Source: Acidobacteria bacterium Ga0077534 (GTDB taxonomy: Bacteria; Acidobacteriota; Blastocatellia; Pyrinomonadales; Pyrinomonadaceae). From it: a stretch of DNA of 64,000 nt. The position numbers and the translations under genes were made by a program. The notes below the pieces were generated by a model. The model saw nothing but the letters and a program-made list of their open reading frames with translations. It did no database searches and was not told where the DNA came from. Of the stretch, positions 16,945-25,567 are shown one piece after another; the first letter of the stretch is position 1; the number at the start of each line of letters is the position of its first letter. The stretch lies in the NCBI GenBank assembly GCA_001464455.1, contig LNEI01000029.1:1-64000 (forward strand), read 5' to 3'.

Positions 16945-19900
16945 TTAGAACTGAAGTCTGAAACCGAAGCGGACCGAACGTGGACCCTGGAATGCATTAT
17001 CCATGTTGAAGGTCTGGCTGCGGAGGTTATTCGCCGTAATGTAAGCATTAGCAGCACCTGCAAAAGCCTGACGCTGGTAAAGAGCTTCCTGCTGAAGCGT
17101 GGTAAGTCCCGCAGGCATGCCGAGGTTGGCAGCCGTCAGACCTGTGGTCGAAAGAGTCTCGCTACGTCCGACGACCGTGTCCTGATCAAGAAGGTTCAGG
17201 ATGTCTATCGTGCTGACGAGCGTGAAACGATTATCGGCACCGAATTTATACTTATGGCGAACGCCCATATCTGTCTGTGAGAACCAAGGCGTACGGCCAA
17301 GATCACCGCGTCCATTGAGGATCTGACCACCAACACCAAAGACGGTGTAACGGGTCGTCAGCGGCGTACCGCTCTGGACCAACTGGAATGCTGTCAATTC
17401 AAGCGTGTTGTTCTTGCTGAACGGGATCTCATACGCACCGTAGATCTTGAACGCATGCGGACGATCGGTCGGAAGGACGCCGTTGTCCGGCTGGCCCTGG
17501 CCCGAGTATCCGATGAACGGAAGGTCAAAGTTACGGTTTACGTTAGGGCTCGTACGTCCGTTCTCATCCGAGCTGGCGAGACCGGCATAGTTGCCTTCGA
17601 GACGGCTCCAAACGTAGCTGCCGCTAAAGAAGTAGCGGTTCGAGAAACGCTTCTCGAGACCGAGTTCAACGGCATCGTAGTCACGGACTGCTTCGAGAGC
17701 TAGGAAGCCACTGGCATCGGCGATCTGTTTCGCCAAACCACGTCCCGGGTTACCGATCACGTAGGCTTCGCCTCCGTCCGTTGGGATACCGATATCTTCT
17801 ACAGCGACATCAACCATTTTACGGGTGTAACGGCCGCGGAAGAGGAAGTCGTTACCAATGGCACGCTCGAGACCGATCGTGTACTCGCTCTGGCGGAATG
17901 CTTCGATGTCAGGATCGACCTGACCGAAGTCCGGCTGACCAGGAAGATTCGACGGAATGCGGAAGTCAAGCTGGCAGCGAGTGAAGTAGCTGGTCGACGC
18001 CGGGATCGGGCAAGTTCCGCCGATCGGGTCGCCCAGATTTCCGATGGTCGTTTGTCGCGTAAAGTTCGTCGCAGTTTGGCCCGGGAAGATCTCAAAGTGA
18101 TCCTGACGGAAGAAGTTACCACCGAACGAACCACGTGGCAGCTCATACTTGAAGCGGTCAAAGAACCGTCCATAGCTACCGAACAGCTTCGTCTTGCCGT
18201 CGCCAAAAATGTCGAGAGCAAAACCAAGACGCGGAGCCAGCTTGTCTGCAAAATCGAAGGTGATTCCGTCGCCCTGATCGTTGAAGCTTGGCGACTGCTC
18301 ACGTTCGGTTCTGAAACCAATGTTGAGGGTCAAGCGGCTGAATGGCTGCCACGAATCCTGGAGATAGAAAGCCAGGTTGTCGCTGCCTGCCGAACCCTGA
18401 GCACCAAAACGCTGGAGCCAGCCGGCACCGATGGCACCCGGGGTAGCCGGGACTGCACGCCCCGTAGCGGCCGCAATCGTGCGGCTCGGCCCAAACCTGA
18501 AGACCCACGTATCAACCAAGGTGCTCTGAATGGAGTTGCTAATGCCGTTCCACTGCATTCCGCCCTTGAACTGATGGCGCCCGCCAAAATCGCTCACGAG
18601 GTACGAAGCGTCAGCATCATACGTACGGCGACGGGAAACGTCAAAAAGAAGTTCCGTGAAGCCCGGGAAGTTCTGAGTTCCACAACTCGGGAAACCAGCC
18701 GGTGCAACGACTCCAGTATCACATGCCTGTGTCAAGTAACGGGTTTGTCCTGCAACCGAAGGGATACCGTAGTTGCCAAGCTTCTCGTTCAAGAAGCTGT
18801 AGCCCGCACGGCCGGTAACAACCAACTTGTTGGTCGGCGTCCAGGTGAACGAACCCGTCGTGTTGTTCGACGATTGACGTCCGCCCTGGAAGTTCGAAAG
18901 CTGAGGACCAGATACGAGTCCGCGGCCAGGGAAGGTGATTCCCGGCACCGTTGCGAACGGCGAAACACCCGGAGGGTTACCAAGGATATCGATCGGATTC
19001 CAGAGGTACGAAGCGTTGAGTCGCAGGCTCTGGAACGGCTGCCAGTCGAGACGACCGAAAGCATACTCGTTCTTCTGTTCCTGCTGATAGTCATTCGAGC
19101 TGATGAACTGACGTCTCGCCGGATCTCTGTCAGCCGCGCCCGTTCCATAGAGACGAACCGTACGCTGAAGGTTGAGATACTGCGGTGCGTAGCTCACGAA
19201 GAACCACATTTTGTCCTTGATAACAGGACCGCCGAGGCTGATGAACGGGAAGAAGTTGGTTCCGCGATCTTTGTCGACCGGGATATACTCCGGAATGGTG
19301 ACGTTTGCCGAACCTGCCACGCCCGTATTGTAGGTCGTAAGGTTAAGGAACGGACGCGGATCGCCGTTGAGACGCTGGGTGTTGAATTCGACACCAGCTT
19401 CACCGCGGAATTCGTTACCGCCGCCCTTGGTCACGACGTTGATAACGCCGCCCGTCGCTCCACCGAATTCAGCTTCAAAGCCCGACGATTTGACCTGTAC
19501 TTCCTGAACGAACTGGAACGGAATGTTGTTGTTCGTGTTCAGCGTACCGGTACGGAAGTTCGAAACTTCCTGTCCGTCGATGATGAAGGTGTTCTCAGAA
19601 CCAGAAGCACCGTCGATCTGGAAACCACCACCGAGGGGCTCCGCACGAACTGAAGGTGCGATCTGAAGAAGAGAGGTGAAGTTCGTACCCTTAGGCAGAA
19701 GTTCAGCTGTCTTCGCTGTGATATTTGTCTGTAATTTGTTACCTGTCGGGTCGATGGCAAGTGCGTCCGCCGCAACGTCCACCTCAACGCCAACGCCGCC
19801 TGCGGCGAGCGTGAAGTTGACCGGGGTCGAACGACCGAGAACGACAAGGACGTTATTAGCCGTACCGGCACCAAAGCCGGCAGTGGCTGCGGTCGTCACA

Positions 19901-20151
19901 TTATATGCTCCCGGCGGAACCTGCTGGACACGAAAGAAACCATTCTGATCCGTGGTCGCGGTACGACGGAAACCTGCAGAACCACTGTCCGCACGGTTTA
20001 CGATCGTAACCTCAACTCCCGGAACAACAGCTCCATTCGGGTCGGTAACCGTTCCTTCAATAGAACCGGTCAATTCTTGCGCCATAGCCGTAAAGCTGAA
20101 GCAAAGAATAAGTGCGACCATCGAGACCGTTGATCTGATGATGTTGTTCAT
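16945..20151 (-). CDS. Oar-like TonB-dependent outer-membrane receptor
   Basis: 1068 residues. Signal peptide (1-24, ending AMAQ), then a carboxypeptidase-regulatory-like domain (GSIEGTVTDPNGAVVPGVEVTI, about 28-115), a plug domain with FIIDGQEVSNF and GFEAEFGGATGGVINVVTKGG, and a long beta-barrel ending in aromatic FGFRLQF, the usual outer-membrane insertion signal. The layout is that of the Oar/SusC-like receptors abundant in Acidobacteria, which import or bind oligomers using TonB energy. The ligand is unknown. A CAGGAG site lies 10 bases upstream of the ATG. The gene is monocistronic with its own terminator and a palindrome in the upstream region. Confidence 0.92.
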   Translation of the reverse strand: MNNIIRSTVSMVALILCFSFTAMAQELTGSIEGTVTDPNGAVVPGVEVTIVNRADSGSAGFRRTATTDQNGFFRVQQVPPGAYNVTTAATAGFGAGTANNVLVVLGRSTPVNFTLAAGGVGVEVDVAADALAIDPTGNKLQTNITAKTAELLPKGTNFTSLLQIAPSVRAEPLGGGFQIDGASGSENTFIIDGQEVSNFRTGTLNTNNNIPFQFVQEVQVKSSGFEAEFGGATGGVINVVTKGGGNEFRGEAGVEFNTQRLNGDPRPFLNLTTYNTGVAGSANVTIPEYIPVDKDRGTNFFPFISLGGPVIKDKMWFFVSYAPQYLNLQRTVRLYGTGAADRDPARRQFISSNDYQQEQKNEYAFGRLDWQPFQSLRLNASYLWNPIDILGNPPGVSPFATVPGITFPGRGLVSGPQLSNFQGGRQSSNNTTGSFTWTPTNKLVVTGRAGYSFLNEKLGNYGIPSVAGQTRYLTQACDTGVVAPAGFPSCGTQNFPGFTELLFDVSRRRTYDADASYLVSDFGGRHQFKGGMQWNGISNSIQSTLVDTWVFRFGPSRTIAAATGRAVPATPGAIGAGWLQRFGAQGSAGSDNLAFYLQDSWQPFSRLTLNIGFRTEREQSPSFNDQGDGITFDFADKLAPRLGFALDIFGDGKTKLFGSYGRFFDRFKYELPRGSFGGNFFRQDHFEIFPGQTATNFTRQTTIGNLGDPIGGTCPIPASTSYFTRCQLDFRIPSNLPGQPDFGQVDPDIEAFRQSEYTIGLERAIGNDFLFRGRYTRKMVDVAVEDIGIPTDGGEAYVIGNPGRGLAKQIADASGFLALEAVRDYDAVELGLEKRFSNRYFFSGSYVWSRLEGNYAGLASSDENGRTSPNVNRNFDLPFIGYSGQGQPDNGVLPTDRPHAFKIYGAYEIPFSKNNTLELTAFQLVQSGTPLTTRYTVFGVGGQILNGRGDLGRTPWFSQTDMGVRHKYKFGADNRFTLVSTIDILNLLDQDTVVGRSETLSTTGLTAANLGMPAGLTTLQQEALYQRQAFAGAANAYITANNLRSQTFNMDNAFQGPRSVRFGFRLQF

Positions 20152-20186
20152 ATTTTACTAACTCCTGATAATTTATCGCTAAACTT

Positions 20187-20221
20187 CCTGTTTCCTTATA
20201 AATAAGGGGCTTGGAAACAGG
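20187..20221 (-). repeat. Palindrome upstream of the TonB receptor gene
   Basis: CCTGTTTCC (20187-20195) and GGAAACAGG (20213-20221) are perfect 9-base arms around a 17-base AT-rich loop, 36 bases upstream of the receptor start. It may be an operator or a 5'-leader hairpin. The rest of the 326-base gap (20152-20477) is AT-rich with no gene visible. Confidence 0.5.
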
Positions 20222-20477
20222 ATCCAAACTTTAAGTCGCTAAGAGCTCTTGCTAGATGCTGAGGCTCTAAGTGATGCAACTGGCAATATATGCGCAAAAA
20301 TCGAGCCACAACTTCCAGCTAGGCTCAAATAGGTGTAAAAACCTGTTTTTACTATGTTTTATGGGAGTTTACGCTGGAACGCAGACTGTTCCATACACAG
20401 AATAAAGCGCTGATGAATTCAAATTTTCATATAAAATTCATCAGATTGAATAAAATAGAAAAGTTGAGTGAGAGATA

Positions 20478-21455
20478 CTAACTTTTCTTGCGAAGCGAAC
20501 TGACCGCTTCTTTTATCTCCGCCACATTTGGAGCGTCAGGCTTGTACTTCAGATAAAGCTCGAGGGCATCCGCTGCCTTGGCAAATTTACCCTGGTCTTT
20601 ATACACACGAGCAAGCTGGAATTGGACCTCGCCTGCCGTCCCGCCCGACAGGTCATCTGCCTTTTTAAGAGCGGTAAGAGCCTGATCGTATTTCTTGACC
20701 GAGTGCAGCGCAATGCCAAGGTAGAGCTGTGCATTGATGGACGAGCTGTCGATCTCGGACGCCTTTGAAAGGCTCTTGACCGCCATCTCAGGCTGTTTCA
20801 ACCGAAAAGCCGCAAGGCCGAGCCCGAAATTACTTGAAAAGCTTTTCGGATTAACATCGACTGCCTTGGTAAAAAGCACGAAAGCGGCTTGAAAGTGTCC
20901 GCGATTTAGATACTCATTCCCGAGCCTGTCGAGGGCATCGAAATAATTTGGAAACGCCTCGATCGACTCTTTAATTTTGACAAGGCCTTCTTCTTTTTTG
21001 CTTTCAAGATCTGCTGCTCCGCCTTCGTACAAACGCTTTGCGTTTGCGGGTACTTCCTGAGCAAAAACGACTCCCGGGGCTCCAGCAGGCGACTGTTTGA
21101 TCTTTGGGTCCGTGCGCAGATAGAAGTCTACCTGCTCCGAACCTATTCGGGCACCCGGAATATTTGAAAATGTAACTACGATCGATTGCTGCTGAAAGTT
21201 AGTACCGCCGGTAAGCACTCTTACCGTGTATTGACCGGCCGTAAGATTTGAAAAATTAAAGAGGCCCGTGCCGCCTGTCCTTGTTCGTGCGATAGAGGAA
21301 TAGCCCTCGTCGAGCAATTCGACGTACATTTGCGCAACGGGCCGCCGGGCTTCGTCAAACACAAACCCGTTGATCCGGTTCTGGGCATTGGCCTGAACTG
21401 ATCCGACAATAAAAATCCCAAGGGCGACAAGGGAAAAAAACACTGCTCTCCTCAT
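20478..21455 (-). CDS. Secreted carboxypeptidase-regulatory-like/TPR protein
   Basis: 325 residues from ATG 21455, chosen because GGAGG lies 5 bases upstream and a clean signal peptide begins there (MRRAVFFSLVALGIFIVGSVQANAQ). A carboxypeptidase-regulatory-like beta domain follows (INGFVFDEARRPVAQMYVELLD..., about 26-110), then at least five TPR-like helical repeats (about 135-320). The combination suggests a periplasmic or outer-membrane-associated scaffold for protein-protein contacts. It is divergent from the HD hydrolase gene. No specific function is recognised. Confidence 0.75.
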   Translation of the reverse strand: MRRAVFFSLVALGIFIVGSVQANAQNRINGFVFDEARRPVAQMYVELLDEGYSSIARTRTGGTGLFNFSNLTAGQYTVRVLTGGTNFQQQSIVVTFSNIPGARIGSEQVDFYLRTDPKIKQSPAGAPGVVFAQEVPANAKRLYEGGAADLESKKEEGLVKIKESIEAFPNYFDALDRLGNEYLNRGHFQAAFVLFTKAVDVNPKSFSSNFGLGLAAFRLKQPEMAVKSLSKASEIDSSSINAQLYLGIALHSVKKYDQALTALKKADDLSGGTAGEVQFQLARVYKDQGKFAKAADALELYLKYKPDAPNVAEIKEAVSSLRKKS

Positions 21456-21558
21456 AAAACCTCCTGCACCTTGCGGTTCCTTAGTGTGTGGTGCATAGAT
21501 TATACTCACGTTAGTTTGGAATTGACAACAACTTCCCGTCACAGGACACACATTAATA

Positions 21559-22845
21559 GTGGCAGAACGAATTTATCGCGACTCAGTACATAACATTATC
21601 CGTGTGAATACGGACTCGACCGAGGGCCGGCTGACCGTGGCCCTGATCGATACACCGGAGTTTCAGCGACTGAGGCGCATTCGCCAGCTCGGACTCGCGT
21701 ATTTCGCCTATCAAGCGGCCGAACATTCCCGTTTTACCCACTCGTTAGGAGCTTTTCATCTGGCTACGCGAATGATAGCGAAGCTTCGAATGACCTACGA
21801 GATCTCTGACGAAACGCAGGCCGCTGTTCGCATTGCGGCACTGCTTCACGATGTCGGACACGGGCCGTTCTCACACGTCATCGAATCGATCCTCGGCTTT
21901 CACCACGAAGATTTCACTATCGCGGCCGTTTTGAGCAGCGAAACCGAGATCGGAAAACTTCTTCGCGGGTTTTCCGAAACGTTGGCCGATGATGTCGCGG
22001 CGATAATTCGCGGCGACTATAAGCATCGTGCACTTTCGCAGCTTGTCTCGTCGCAGCTGGATGTCGACAGGATGGATTATCTGCTACGCGACAGTTTGAT
22101 GACGGGGGCAAAATACGGGGTCTACGATCTCGAGTGGATAATTAAATCTATCGAGATCAACGTCGAGGACGATCACCTTTACGTTTCAACACCCGGTCTT
22201 TACGCGGTCGAGGACTATCTCCAGGCTCGGTATTACATGTATCGCCAGGTTTATTTTCATCGTACGCTCCGCTCGGCTGAGGCGATACTGCGCGTACTCA
22301 TAAGCCGAGCCTTATTTCTCTTCAAAAGCGGCGGCGATGTTTGGAATGCGGGCGGTACCCCGCTTGAAAAGGTGCTGACCGGCGAGAAACTATCGCTTAG
22401 TGAACATCTCGAACTCGACGACACCGACGTCATGTTCGCGATAAAACGTTGGCGACACTCGGGTGACGCGATACTTTCCGACCTGGCGGACAGGTTTCTG
22501 TCGCGTCGGCTTTTCAAGGCGTTTGACCTCGATATGCCTGAGTCGGAGCGCGTCGATTTTGTTGATCAAGCGAGAGCGATCGTCGCAGCGGCGGGTTTCG
22601 ACACCGATTACTATTTTGTCGAAGACAAACCAAGTAATGCCCCTTACTCGTTTTACGCCCGCGGTTCGGCAAGCCCGAAAAACCTGATCTTCGTCGAGGA
22701 CGGCTATTCGCGGCCTGCTATCCGTGAGATATCTTCTGTAAGTTCGGCTGTTCGCGGGCTTCAGGAGGGCTATCGCATACACCGGATCTGTTTCCCCGCA
22801 GAACTGAAGGAAAGCATTGGGCGGCTCTACCACGGGACCACGTAA
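21559..22845 (+). CDS. HD-domain phosphohydrolase (dNTPase-like)
   Basis: 428 residues starting at a GTG (21559). Metal-binding HD motifs are clear: [11 protein letters not shown], then [16 protein letters not shown] and [16 protein letters not shown]. The order and the start [12 protein letters not shown]...[15 protein letters not shown] match the YwfO/COG1078 branch of HD hydrolases related to dGTPases. These use divalent metals to hydrolyse nucleotide triphosphates; the substrate here is not established. It is followed 26 bases later by a secreted TonB-C-like gene on the same strand. Confidence 0.85.
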   Translation: MAERIYRDSVHNIIRVNTDSTEGRLTVALIDTPEFQRLRRIRQLGLAYFAYQAAEHSRFTHSLGAFHLATRMIAKLRMTYEISDETQAAVRIAALLHDVGHGPFSHVIESILGFHHEDFTIAAVLSSETEIGKLLRGFSETLADDVAAIIRGDYKHRALSQLVSSQLDVDRMDYLLRDSLMTGAKYGVYDLEWIIKSIEINVEDDHLYVSTPGLYAVEDYLQARYYMYRQVYFHRTLRSAEAILRVLISRALFLFKSGGDVWNAGGTPLEKVLTGEKLSLSEHLELDDTDVMFAIKRWRHSGDAILSDLADRFLSRRLFKAFDLDMPESERVDFVDQARAIVAAAGFDTDYYFVEDKPSNAPYSFYARGSASPKNLIFVEDGYSRPAIREISSVSSAVRGLQEGYRIHRICFPAELKESIGRLYHGTT

Positions 22846-22871
22846 CGAGACTCTGGAACCCTCATCAAAGG

Positions 22872-23702
22872 ATGAAAAAGATCGCGGTTCTTTACTTCCT
22901 TATCCTGGCGCTTTGTACGGCGGCAGCCGCTCAGCGTATCGCTGTCCTGACGCCCGATGGCTCGGAAACCAGCCGCGATCTCGCCAATGATCTAGCAACT
23001 AGCCTTAAGGAAATGAAGGTGATCGACTCGTCGATCGCGGAATCGGCTTTTCTTTCCGTTTCTCCGGCGACTCCTTTCAATCTCTCAACCGCCGAAGCAA
23101 AGCGCATCGGCATAGTAATCGGCTGCGACGCTTTTGTCGTAACGAGGGCGGCGACACAGCGCCGCAGTGCCTTTGACCGGCCTGATTATTTTGAAACTTA
23201 CGCCCCTGTTTATGTGGTAAGTTCGCGGACCGGACGACTGATATTTTGGAAGCTTCAGAAGGCCGAATCGGTCATCGCATCGACTTCCCGAAAACTGTTT
23301 GATGCTTCGATCCCGGCGCTTGCAGCGGAGATCCGCGTCGCGGTTCAAACCTCGATCCTAAAGGAAATGAGCGAGCCAGCGTCGCCGGCGTTCGATGAGC
23401 CACCTGATGAAAAGTCGCCGAACGCGAAGGGTTTTCGCTCACCTGTTCCGTATAGACGTCTTAAACCCGAATACACAACCGAAGCATCGCTTTACGATGT
23501 CAAAGCCACCGTCGACCTTATGGTCTATCTCGACGCTGCGGGAAATATAGTACGCACGGATGTTGAGCGATGGGCTGGTTTCGGACTCGACGCCTCAGTC
23601 GAGAGGAATGTGCGTACAATGAACTGGCGACCGGCCGAACGTGATGGCAAACCTATGGCGATGAAGTTTCTGGTGCGTTATAATTTCAAGAAAGCCGAGT
23701 GA
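22872..23702 (+). CDS. Secreted protein with TonB C-terminal-like domain
   Basis: 276 residues with a signal peptide (1-20, ending AAAQ). The N-terminal half (about 21-160) resembles periplasmic proteins that compute a named parameter from a stress response, but I cannot place it. The C-terminal ~85 residues (PEYTTEASLYDVKATVDLMVYLDAAGNIV...NWRPAERDGKPM) match the TonB C-terminal fold. Unlike true TonB it has no obvious uncleaved N-terminal anchor or long proline-rich spacer, so it probably is not the energy transducer for the receptor at 16945-20151. plsC follows after 6 bases, suggesting one transcript with the HD gene. Confidence 0.65.
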   Translation: MKKIAVLYFLILALCTAAAAQRIAVLTPDGSETSRDLANDLATSLKEMKVIDSSIAESAFLSVSPATPFNLSTAEAKRIGIVIGCDAFVVTRAATQRRSAFDRPDYFETYAPVYVVSSRTGRLIFWKLQKAESVIASTSRKLFDASIPALAAEIRVAVQTSILKEMSEPASPAFDEPPDEKSPNAKGFRSPVPYRRLKPEYTTEASLYDVKATVDLMVYLDAAGNIVRTDVERWAGFGLDASVERNVRTMNWRPAERDGKPMAMKFLVRYNFKKAE

Positions 23703-23708
23703 AACGGA

Positions 23709-24455
23709 ATGAGGAATATAAGAGCCGCAGTCAGACTTTTTCTCTTCGTAACTTCGACGATCGGCCTCCACACGGTCTGGTTCATCGTTAATATCTTCAT
23801 CCCCAATAGAATTTACTGGCGGCAGGTCATATTTGCTGCCTGGACCAAGAGCTTTGTCCGGATCTCGAATATGCAGATCGAGGTCTCGGGCCCGCTGCCG
23901 AAGCCGCCGTTTTTCCTTGTAACAAACCACCTTAGCTACACCGATATCGCCGCTTTGCGTGCGGTTCTGCCGGGAGTATTTGTCGCCAAAAAGGATATCC
24001 AGGGCTGGTTTCTGGCGGGGCGGATCTGCCGCGACATGGGAACGATCTTTATCGACCGAGAAAACCGTCGCGACATCCCAAGAGCGGGCGAGCAGATACT
24101 GGACCGGCTTGAGCAGGGCGAGGGCGTTGTCGTATTTCCGGAAGGGACCAGCACGAAGGGCGAGACAGTTCTGCCCTTTAATTCGTCCTTCTTCGAGTTT
24201 GCGGCGAAAGCCCGGGTTCCGGTCTCCTACGCTGCTCTGAGCTATCGAACCGCAGAAGGTGAAATGCCTGCTCACCTTGCGGCATGTTGGTGGGAAGACA
24301 TCTCGTTCTTTGCACACCTTTGGCGGCTTTTCAAAGTAAAGGAGTACACCGCGACCATTGATTTCGGAGAAAAAACGATCACCGGAAGTGATCGCAAAGA
24401 ACTCGCCCGGGAACTGCACAGAAAAGTGTCTGAAAAGTTCAAACCGGTCGAGTAA
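23709..24455 (+). CDS. plsC: 1-acyl-sn-glycerol-3-phosphate acyltransferase
   Basis: Transfers an acyl chain to lysophosphatidic acid to give phosphatidic acid in membrane lipid synthesis. It shows the four acyltransferase blocks: NHLSYTD (H-x4-D), FIDRENRRD, VVFPEGTSTKGE, and a later VPVSYAAL-like block. An N-terminal hydrophobic segment (FLFVTSTIGLHTVWFIVNIFI) anchors it to the inner membrane. At 248 residues it is typical. Other lyso-lipid acyltransferases share these motifs, so the exact acceptor is inferred. It is the last gene of a three-gene plus-strand run. Confidence 0.88.
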   Translation: MRNIRAAVRLFLFVTSTIGLHTVWFIVNIFIPNRIYWRQVIFAAWTKSFVRISNMQIEVSGPLPKPPFFLVTNHLSYTDIAALRAVLPGVFVAKKDIQGWFLAGRICRDMGTIFIDRENRRDIPRAGEQILDRLEQGEGVVVFPEGTSTKGETVLPFNSSFFEFAAKARVPVSYAALSYRTAEGEMPAHLAACWWEDISFFAHLWRLFKVKEYTATIDFGEKTITGSDRKELARELHRKVSEKFKPVE

Positions 24456-24463
24456 ATGAAAAG

Positions 24464-24489
24464 GGCGAGACCCGTTAACGTGTCTCGCC
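24464..24489. terminator. Bidirectional intrinsic terminator
   Basis: GGCGAGAC / GTCTCGCC stem with a 10-base loop between convergent plsC and the cohesin-like gene. T-rich sequence follows on the plus side and a short CCCTTTTC on the minus side. Confidence 0.6.
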
Positions 24490-24514
24490 ACTTTGTTTAT
24501 TTTGTTAAAACGGC

Positions 24515-25321
24515 CTACTGTTGTCCGACAAAATCAAAATCGGCCAAACTGTCAACGACCTGAACTACACGCGGCGTAAAGCGATACTGCTTCGATGCAA
24601 CGCTGAAGATGTAGGTGCTGCCGGTCTCGACATCGGTAAAGCGATAGATGCCGAACGAGCTGGTCGTCGCAATACGCTGATTACCAGCCGGGTCCGTCAG
24701 GATCACTCTGGCATTTCTGATACCACGGCCGTCCGGCGTCACAACTCGTCCCGAAACCTCAACGCCAGCTGCGGTCGAACCGACCTGGACCGTTCCAGGT
24801 GTAAAGGTTACCGGCAAGAGAGCTCCCGTCGAGCTTGAAAGGCTCTGCCCGGTAGGTGACGAGCCGAAACCGACCGGCGTCAAGCCAAGCGTAGCGCCCG
24901 GAGCAATCGTGAACGTGACGTTCAGGATGTTTCGAGTTCCCGCTGCATATGTGTTGGTTGAGTCAACCAAGACGCCGATGTTTCCCTGTGCGACCTGACT
25001 GAGGTTCGTGCCGAGATTTGCTCCCTGCGGAACGCCGTTTCCAAGTGCTACCTGCGGGTTGGTCAAGATCGCCGGGTTAAAGTTAAGGGTGAAACTCGCC
25101 GACGACTCGTTGCCCTGCGCCTCGATCTGGACATTTATGGTTACGTTCTGACCGGGGTTTGCCGCTCCGTTTGTCGCACGAATGATGCGATTTCCCTGAG
25201 CATTAACCGAATCGGCCACAAAACCCGAAGCTGCCATCAACAGAACGGCCCCAAGCATGACTAGCGTCTTACGACCCGATCCCAAAAAAGACAATGCAGA
25301 ATTGAACATGATATTTTTCAC
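24515..25321 (-). CDS. Secreted cohesin-like plus carboxypeptidase-regulatory protein
   Basis: 268 residues, starting at a GTG with AGGAG just upstream; ATG 25309 is an alternative. A signal peptide (to about residue 42, SVNAQG) is followed by a cohesin-like domain (about 45-180) with [15 protein letters not shown] and [20 protein letters not shown]. The C-terminal module of about 85 residues (GRVVTPDGRGIRNARVIL, TTSSFGIYRFTDV, YRFTPRVVQVVD) belongs to the carboxypeptidase-regulatory-like fold. The same two-domain cassette ends the giant protein next door (25568-31102) and the protein at 37632-39419. It looks like the minimal version of that cassette. Role in surface assembly is inferred. Confidence 0.75.
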   Translation of the reverse strand: MKNIMFNSALSFLGSGRKTLVMLGAVLLMAASGFVADSVNAQGNRIIRATNGAANPGQNVTINVQIEAQGNESSASFTLNFNPAILTNPQVALGNGVPQGANLGTNLSQVAQGNIGVLVDSTNTYAAGTRNILNVTFTIAPGATLGLTPVGFGSSPTGQSLSSSTGALLPVTFTPGTVQVGSTAAGVEVSGRVVTPDGRGIRNARVILTDPAGNQRIATTSSFGIYRFTDVETGSTYIFSVASKQYRFTPRVVQVVDSLADFDFVGQQ

Positions 25322-25519
25322 TAAGCTCCTCTATAGAAAATTAAGCCGGCGGAGTCGTTGTACGCAACATATAGTGGCTACACGACAAACAACTACGACG
25401 GGGCAGGATTTGCAGATTCAGGTTCTCAAATTAAGCTGAAAATTCAGTACCAGTGCTTAAGAAGTGTATTGCAAAAACCTGTTTGCTGTCAATGTTTTTT
25501 ACCTTTTAACACGCAAGCC

Positions 25520-25547
25520 GCGGAACCCGCTTTCGAGCGGATTCCGC
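25520..25547 (-). terminator. Hairpin downstream of the giant surface-protein gene
   Basis: GCGGAA-C-CCGCT / AGCGG-A-TTCCGC stem with TTCG loop 20 bases past the stop codon. No long T-run follows, so termination is likely but not certain. Confidence 0.45.
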
Positions 25548-25567
25548 AGCGTCGATTACAGTTCTAT

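Noticed and set aside
18052-19653. Long plus-strand open frame opposite the TonB receptor
   Set aside because: Low-complexity Arg/Glu/Thr-rich translation without domains or ribosome site; the minus-strand receptor explains the DNA fully.
22872-23702. TonB energy transducer for the receptor at 16945-20151
   Set aside because: It has a cleavable-looking signal peptide and no membrane anchor or proline-rich spacer, so only a TonB-C-like fold is claimed.
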